Below are positions 59,140 to 64,000 of a stretch of DNA of 64,000 nucleotides, in pieces; the first letter of the stretch is position 1, and each line of letters begins with the position of its first letter. Source of the stretch: Holothuria scabra (Eukaryota; Echinodermata; Holothuroidea; Aspidochirotida; Holothuriidae). The stretch spans positions 33,008,486 through 33,072,485 of the forward strand of contig CM074196.1 of assembly GCA_037179385.1 (NCBI GenBank), read 5' to 3'. The notes beneath the pieces are model-generated. The model saw nothing but the letters and a program-made list of their open reading frames with translations. It made no database searches and had not been told where the DNA came from. The translations under genes and the position numbers were made by a program.

Positions 59140-59360
59140 ATGTGACCCAAAATGACCTTTCGACCCCTTAAAAACAATAGTGATCACCTTACCAACAAGT
59201 CCATCAACATGAGTAATTCAAAATTAAGCTTAGTACAGAATGAGTATGGAAGTACTACCACCAGGGTATGAGATCCCTCACGGTTATCCCCCTAAAAATA
59301 TTATGTCTACAAAGTTTGATCTAACTGTCACCTCAAACCTTTGATCTCCACACACAAGAG
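59140..59360. repeat. Degenerate relatives of the 145-bp array
   Basis: TTGACCTCATGTGACCC, ATGACCTTTCGACCCC and TATGAGATCCCTCACGG correspond to landmarks of the array at 62095-62660. Confidence 0.55.
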
Positions 59361-59577
59361 GAATTTCTCACACAGCTTTAATATTCCAGAAAACTGTCTC
59401 ACTACTTGATAAAGCGGTATTTTGAAACCATTTTTATCAAAAGTTTGGTCAATGGGGACAGCTCTCCATTCTGAAGTCTCTATGTTCCGATGCCTCTATG
59501 TTTCAAAAAGTCTGCATTGAGGTTGGTATTTAAACAAGCCCTCATCTGCACACTCTCCTACAAGCATTGGATCAAGT

Positions 59578-59951
59578 ACTGTGTTCTCACATACCCCGCG
59601 CTCAAGGTAACACTGTATTACCTCACGCTCGAGTAACGTGGGAACGCAGGTTAACGAGGGGTCTGTGTTTAAATTTTGATCCACCTCAAATCACAGGGTT
59701 AAGCAGTTTTAAACATCGTGTTTGTTTTAATCAAGCAAGGTCACAGGTATTTATCGCACTGATGACAGGTATTTTCTTACATTTTGCTGTAATCGGTGCG
59801 TGAAATATTTGGTCTCGTTACTATGGTAACACTATCCAATCAACGAAACACTGGGTACGTGAGAACACAGACTGGAAAACCCGGGGTTAGCCTGTAGTTT
59901 TGTCTGATTGTAAACACGATTTAACACTGGGTGTTGCGGGGTATGTGAGAC
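59578..59951. mobile_element. Inverted-repeat element (TCTCACATACCCCGC ends)
   Basis: GTTCTCACATACCCCGCG near the left end is matched by its inverted form GCGGGGTATGTGAGAcC near 59936-59951. A second inverted match (CTGTGTTCTCAC with GTGAGAACACAG) ends at about 59869, so two boundaries are possible. Probably a MITE; class unknown. Non-coding. Confidence 0.5.
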
Positions 59952-62094
59952 CAAGCCTAAAGAGACATCTGAACGGAGATGTGTAACCTTGGCTATTACT
60001 GACAGCAATTTTTTGCTTTATGGGGAAATGCCCCACCCATTGTCTATGGTATCCTTTGCAAATTAACAAAAGCAGATATCCCTATTAATCCATAATTTAA
60101 CAAGACTTTTAATTCGCCTTTTGTCTACTTATACTGTACAGTAGGTACAGCATAACATACAGTACAAGTTTTCCTTGTTTGATACACAGTATACAACATT
60201 ATGCTTGTTCTTATTACCTGAACTACTTTTAAATGACAGCAGCAATGCAAAATAAAATCTTAATACTTTTGAAAAGTGTCATAAGGGTAATCTTGAAGCA
60301 ATGGTTCTATGCATTAAGCTTTATGGTACACTTTTTTTTTTTGGGGGGGGGGGGATAGTGACATGGATAAAAATGAAATGTGAGACAAGAATTCCCACTC
60401 GATGATGATATTTGACATAGCTATATAATCCTTCACACAGGGGTTACTTTTTTGGTGTAGTTATCCAGATATAAGCAGAGATGAGGCAAGTAGTATGCTG
60501 ATACATTTTATGCTATCAAAAATTTAAAACAAATTCTAGAATGAAACTAAGTGACAAATAATCACTGTAGAGCATATTGAAACTGTAAAGCAGAAACACC
60601 AATCTAGACAGACACCAATGTTTAAAGTTTTGTTCAACAAAATTCCTTAAACAAACACACTATTTGTTCAATTCCACCAGCTTCTATGTAAAGGACACTA
60701 ATTTCTGAAGGGTGTCAATCTACAGTATTTCTAAGATGTCTTTCAGTTTAGAAACTTGATCAATGTACATGAACTTCTCCATCTCCAGACAATGGCTAGG
60801 CAAACAACTTTTATTTGTGGTCAGATGAGACAAGATAATGTGGACTGTTATTTTATGCTGGATTTAGCAGAGGTGTGACTTTCATGGAGGTCTGACATTT
60901 TGACCACAAAAAGAGTACTGAATGCCTGCAGGGAATGGCAGGAAATAGGAGTATATACAAACAATGGGCTGTCATGGTTATGTACTGAGATAAAAATAAG
61001 CTTTCTTCAGAGGGTTTATAAGAGTCAATTAACACCACTTATACAGTAAAAAGCTTAAGTCAATTGAGCTGTATGTTTGTATGAGGTAGTCCTTCAGGAC
61101 ACTGTGGGGATAACTGGCAGTAAACTGTGAAAAATTGTGCGAGATAAGTGCGACCAAATGGCAAAGAATGGGTCAGTCACAATTTGATTCACTCTATTAG
61201 GCAATGACAGTTCATGTGCGCTGAAGGGTATTTGATACCAAATGATCAGTGTAAATTAGGTTCTTTTTGTAAAACTAACTAACTGTGGTATATCTAATTA
61301 ATTCCCACTTCCAATTAATGCATGCTTGCATGCACATGTCCTCATGAGGACAGTTGGCACAAGGTTTGTCAAATATTAGCACTTTTTGCCATTAAATTTA
61401 ATGTTTTCTTCAGGTTTTCTTTAAGGTTATTGAAAAAGCAATGTAGGTATGTTATAAAAGAGATTCTTGTGCATCACACAGAGTACTCTCTGTTCAAAGT
61501 TTATACTTATGAAGTTCCATATCAGTCATCTACTTAGTGTGCACAGAAGCATCTTCTAATATTTTCAGACTATGTCCCTAAATGACCCTTATACAGACTG
61601 TTTAAACTCACATGTTCCACATCAGTTTCATGAAAATCTATTTACTTGTGGCTGCAAAATCAGCATACCCATAAGCATTGAAGCATGTATGCCAGCCTGA
61701 TGAACAGATTTTGCCTTTTAAGATTTTATATTTTGCTCTGCCCACTTTTTCATGTATTAATACTTGGAACTTAATGTAATAACAGGGCACAATTTCATGC
61801 CAGAATCAACATACTGTGCAGTAACTACCATGTGATGTGCCTTTTGTGCACCTTAGACCTTCTTCCTATGAGTTTGCTTCAGTACTTTACAAATGCATTT
61901 TCAAAATTACCTCACTAAAGAATTTACATAGTGAAGTTAATAAACTATTCCAAAAAAATTATATACCCTATGCCTATTACATTACACATGCCAAATTATT
62001 CTTACCCTTTCACCCTAACCGCTCATGGATATTAACTTCAACAGTTATATACTCTTTTGAGATATACTGTTTGCAAGGTTTAGATGTTTTGAAC

Positions 62095-62673
62095 TCTGAT
62101 GACCCCAAATGACCTTTGACATCCAATAAAAACAATAGGGGTCATCTACTCAATATGGACAATCCACTTACTAAATATGAGATTCCTGGCAGTTACCTTT
62201 CTTGACATATGGTGTTTACAAGTTTTTGAGCTTTTCATCTCTGATGACCCAAATGACCTTTGACCTCCACCAAAAATAATTGTGATCATCTACTTAATAT
62301 GGGCAATCCACCTGCTATGTATGAGATCCCTCACATTTACCCTTCTTGAGATACAGTGTTTACAAGGTTTTGACCTTTTTCCCTCTGGTGACCCCAAATG
62401 ACCTTTGACCTCCATCAAAAACAATAGGGACCATCTACTCAATATGGACAATCAGCAAGGTAAGTGTGAGATTGCTCACATTTTTCCTTCCGGAGATATC
62501 GTGTTTACAAGCAATTTCCAAGGTATTTACATTTTGACCTCTGGTGACCCCAAATGACATTTGACCTCTACCAAAAAAAATAGGGACCATCCACTCAATG
62601 TGGATAGTCTACATGCCAAGTTTGAGATTCCTGGGGGTTACCGTTCTTGAGATATCGTGTTTACAAGCAGGCG

Positions 62674-62711
<38 letters not shown>

Positions 62712-62760
62712 ACACACGACATCACCATCGCATAGATTCCTTGCCTGCCTTTGGCAAGGA
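62095..62760. repeat. ~145-bp tandem array with DR1-like motifs, CA repeat and tail
   Basis: About four imperfect monomers of 144-156 bp carry the landmarks TGACCCCAAATGACCTTTGA, CAATATGGACAATCCAC and GAGATATxGTGTTTACAAG. The array ends in a CA microsatellite (about 62674-62717) and a tail containing the hairpin GATTCCTTGCC...GGCAAGGAATC. This is probably the 3' part of a mobile element. Each monomer has TGACCTTTGACCT or a one-base variant, at 62110, 62254, 62399 and 62555. That is the DR1 response element of nuclear receptors such as HNF4 and COUP-TF. Confidence 0.85.
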
Positions 62761-63151
62761 ATCAAAAACTTAAGGGTCACTGTGAAGAACTGAACACACA
62801 GTTTTCATTTGGCTGAATGAATAAAAAGTTTTAAGTCTATACTTGAATTGTAAAACTATTTGGTGAGATCACAAAATAGCTTTTGATGCTGGAAAATAAT
62901 TTTTATCAAAGTTCGATCAAAAACAAAAACTGCATCAAATGTTTCAACCAGACAAACTCCTACATGACACAACATATTTTTTGTTTATCCCTTCACCCTC
63001 TGACTAAAATTTCCCCCTAAGGATATCTTGTCACTCTGAATTCCTGTTTCAATGAGGTATCATTTCAGACATGACTGACATTTAAACTCCTTTCACTTTT
63101 AATTTTTCAGCCTTGAAGATGTCACAAATAGCCGCCAAGGTCCAAACTTAC

Positions 63152-63215
63152 TGTTTGCTTTCTTTTCATTGTAAGCGTCAATTCTTGCTTGCTTAATCTT
63201 CTCAGCCAAGGCTTC
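63152..63215 (-). CDS. Translation elongation factor eEF1B (beta/delta), linker exon
   Basis: 64 bases, 21 codons plus one base: EALAEKIKQARIDAYNEKKAN, then the A of a Lys codon. This is the charged linker between the acidic region and the exchange domain (in vertebrates E-E-A-K-R-L-R-E-E-R-like, ending Y-x-x-KKA). The acceptor TTTTTAG ends at 63216 and the donor A|GTAAGT follows 63152. Entry is phase 0 and exit phase 1. The preceding exons, with the acidic stretch and N-terminal domain, are not found up to 64000, so the gene runs off the window. Confidence 0.85.
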
Positions 63216-64000
63216 CTAAAAATTGAAGATAAGAAAAAGATGTTGCAAACAAAAAGATTACACACACAGCAAACTGCTTCATTTTGTGCCACTTGGGAAC
63301 AAGGAACCTCTCTTAACACTCCATATTTTAATGAAAACTGATTTTAACCATCCACTGTTCCCCAGGTCTGAGAGGTTCAATTATGTTTACGAGGTTCCTC
63401 ATGTCTGAAGGGGGCATAATGCCCAGAGCTTCTAATTTTAAATATTAAAGGTGTTAGATCCATTTTACCAACTGTCAATGGTTATATTTCAACAAATTAC
63501 AGTTAAAATGGTTGTGAACCTGTTACTTATCTTGACCATGAGACAAAGCTGATGTCTAATTTCTGGAAATGAACATTTTTCATTCACTCTTTATTAAATT
63601 CTATTCTTTTGCAGGTAATAACTTAGTGTTCCAAATTTGCACAGCAATTTCGTGGTTTCTGGGCTAATCTATTTAAAATCATTAAAAACCCATGCTGTAC
63701 ACTTTAGGTACAAAATCTGCTTCACAGTTTTGCATTTTTACGGCAACTTGTCCATTTTGTGAAGCAAAATGTGATGTGATACCACATAAACTATTCTCTA
63801 ACAGATAAAGCGATATTGCTCAAATTCTATTGGTTCACTACAGTCAGGTGACTTTGTATGATACTGTTTGTTATTTCAAAATAAACTCATGGTAACAGAT
63901 TAAACTGCCTGTTCTTTAGACTCACCATGAACTCACAATAGACTCATGGTGATGGACTAATCTGCTCATTTTAGGCAACTCTATTTTACTAGAGAGTGTG
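63216..64000 (-). other. eEF1B intron, runs off the window
   Basis: I looked for the acidic exon that normally precedes the linker exon and found none. No repeat is recognised apart from two short ACTCATGGT motifs near 63886 and 63942. Confidence 0.6.

Larger units (their letters stand above)
56874..63151 (-). other. 6.3-kb intron of the eEF1B gene
   Basis: The donor GTAAGT begins at 63151 and the acceptor ends at 56874. It contains the inverted-repeat region at 59578, a G-run near 60343-60353 and the tandem array at 62095. Stretches in between (56940-59130 and 59960-62090) show no gene or named element. Confidence 0.8.

Overview
The window is nuclear DNA from an animal. It is AT-rich, has introns with consensus GT..AG sites, and carries many small DNA transposons and tRNA-derived SINEs but very little coding sequence. 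A marine invertebrate is likely. I cannot fix the phylum from the sequence; echinoderm or a related deuterostome is only a guess. There are no operons, phage genes, CRISPR arrays or rRNA genes.

Two protein-coding genes are well supported. (1) On the + strand, a two-exon gene (20393-20755 and 46439-46657) encodes a 193-residue secreted, probably GPI-anchored Ly6/uPAR (three-finger) protein. Its halves join in phase 0 across a 25.7-kb intron. (2) On the - strand, the last four coding exons (63215-63152, 56873-56748, 54470-54403, 52238-52152) encode the C-terminal guanine-nucleotide-exchange domain of translation elongation factor eEF1B (beta/delta). Its 5' exons lie beyond the right edge. All splice phases agree.

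Layout. 1-9.2 kb: fold-back and hAT-like elements, an AT microsatellite split by a MITE, and a near-perfect 407-bp tandem duplication. 9.2-10.3 kb: the relic of a LINE reverse-transcriptase C-terminus, then two convergent coding-like frames of unknown origin. 10.3-20.4 kb: MITEs, including a 1.35-kb one, and a perfect GC-rich hairpin. 20.4-46.7 kb: the Ly6 gene, whose intron is a store of MITEs, hAT elements (three with 8-bp target duplications), SINEs and nested insertions. 46.7-49.6 kb: transposon fragments. 49.6-64 kb: a block visibly poor in CpG that contains the eEF1B gene, with an hAT insertion bearing a perfect 8-bp duplication, twin hairpins in its last intron, and a ~145-bp tandem array carrying nuclear-receptor-like DR1 motifs.

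At least a dozen non-autonomous element families are visible, several with two to four copies in the window. No transposase gene was recognised, so they must have been moved by enzymes encoded elsewhere. I found no clearly new biological system. The best candidates for a second look are the convergent coding-like frames at 9.56-10.24 kb, the CpG-poor segment between 20-bp direct repeats inside the Ly6 intron, and the DR1 array.
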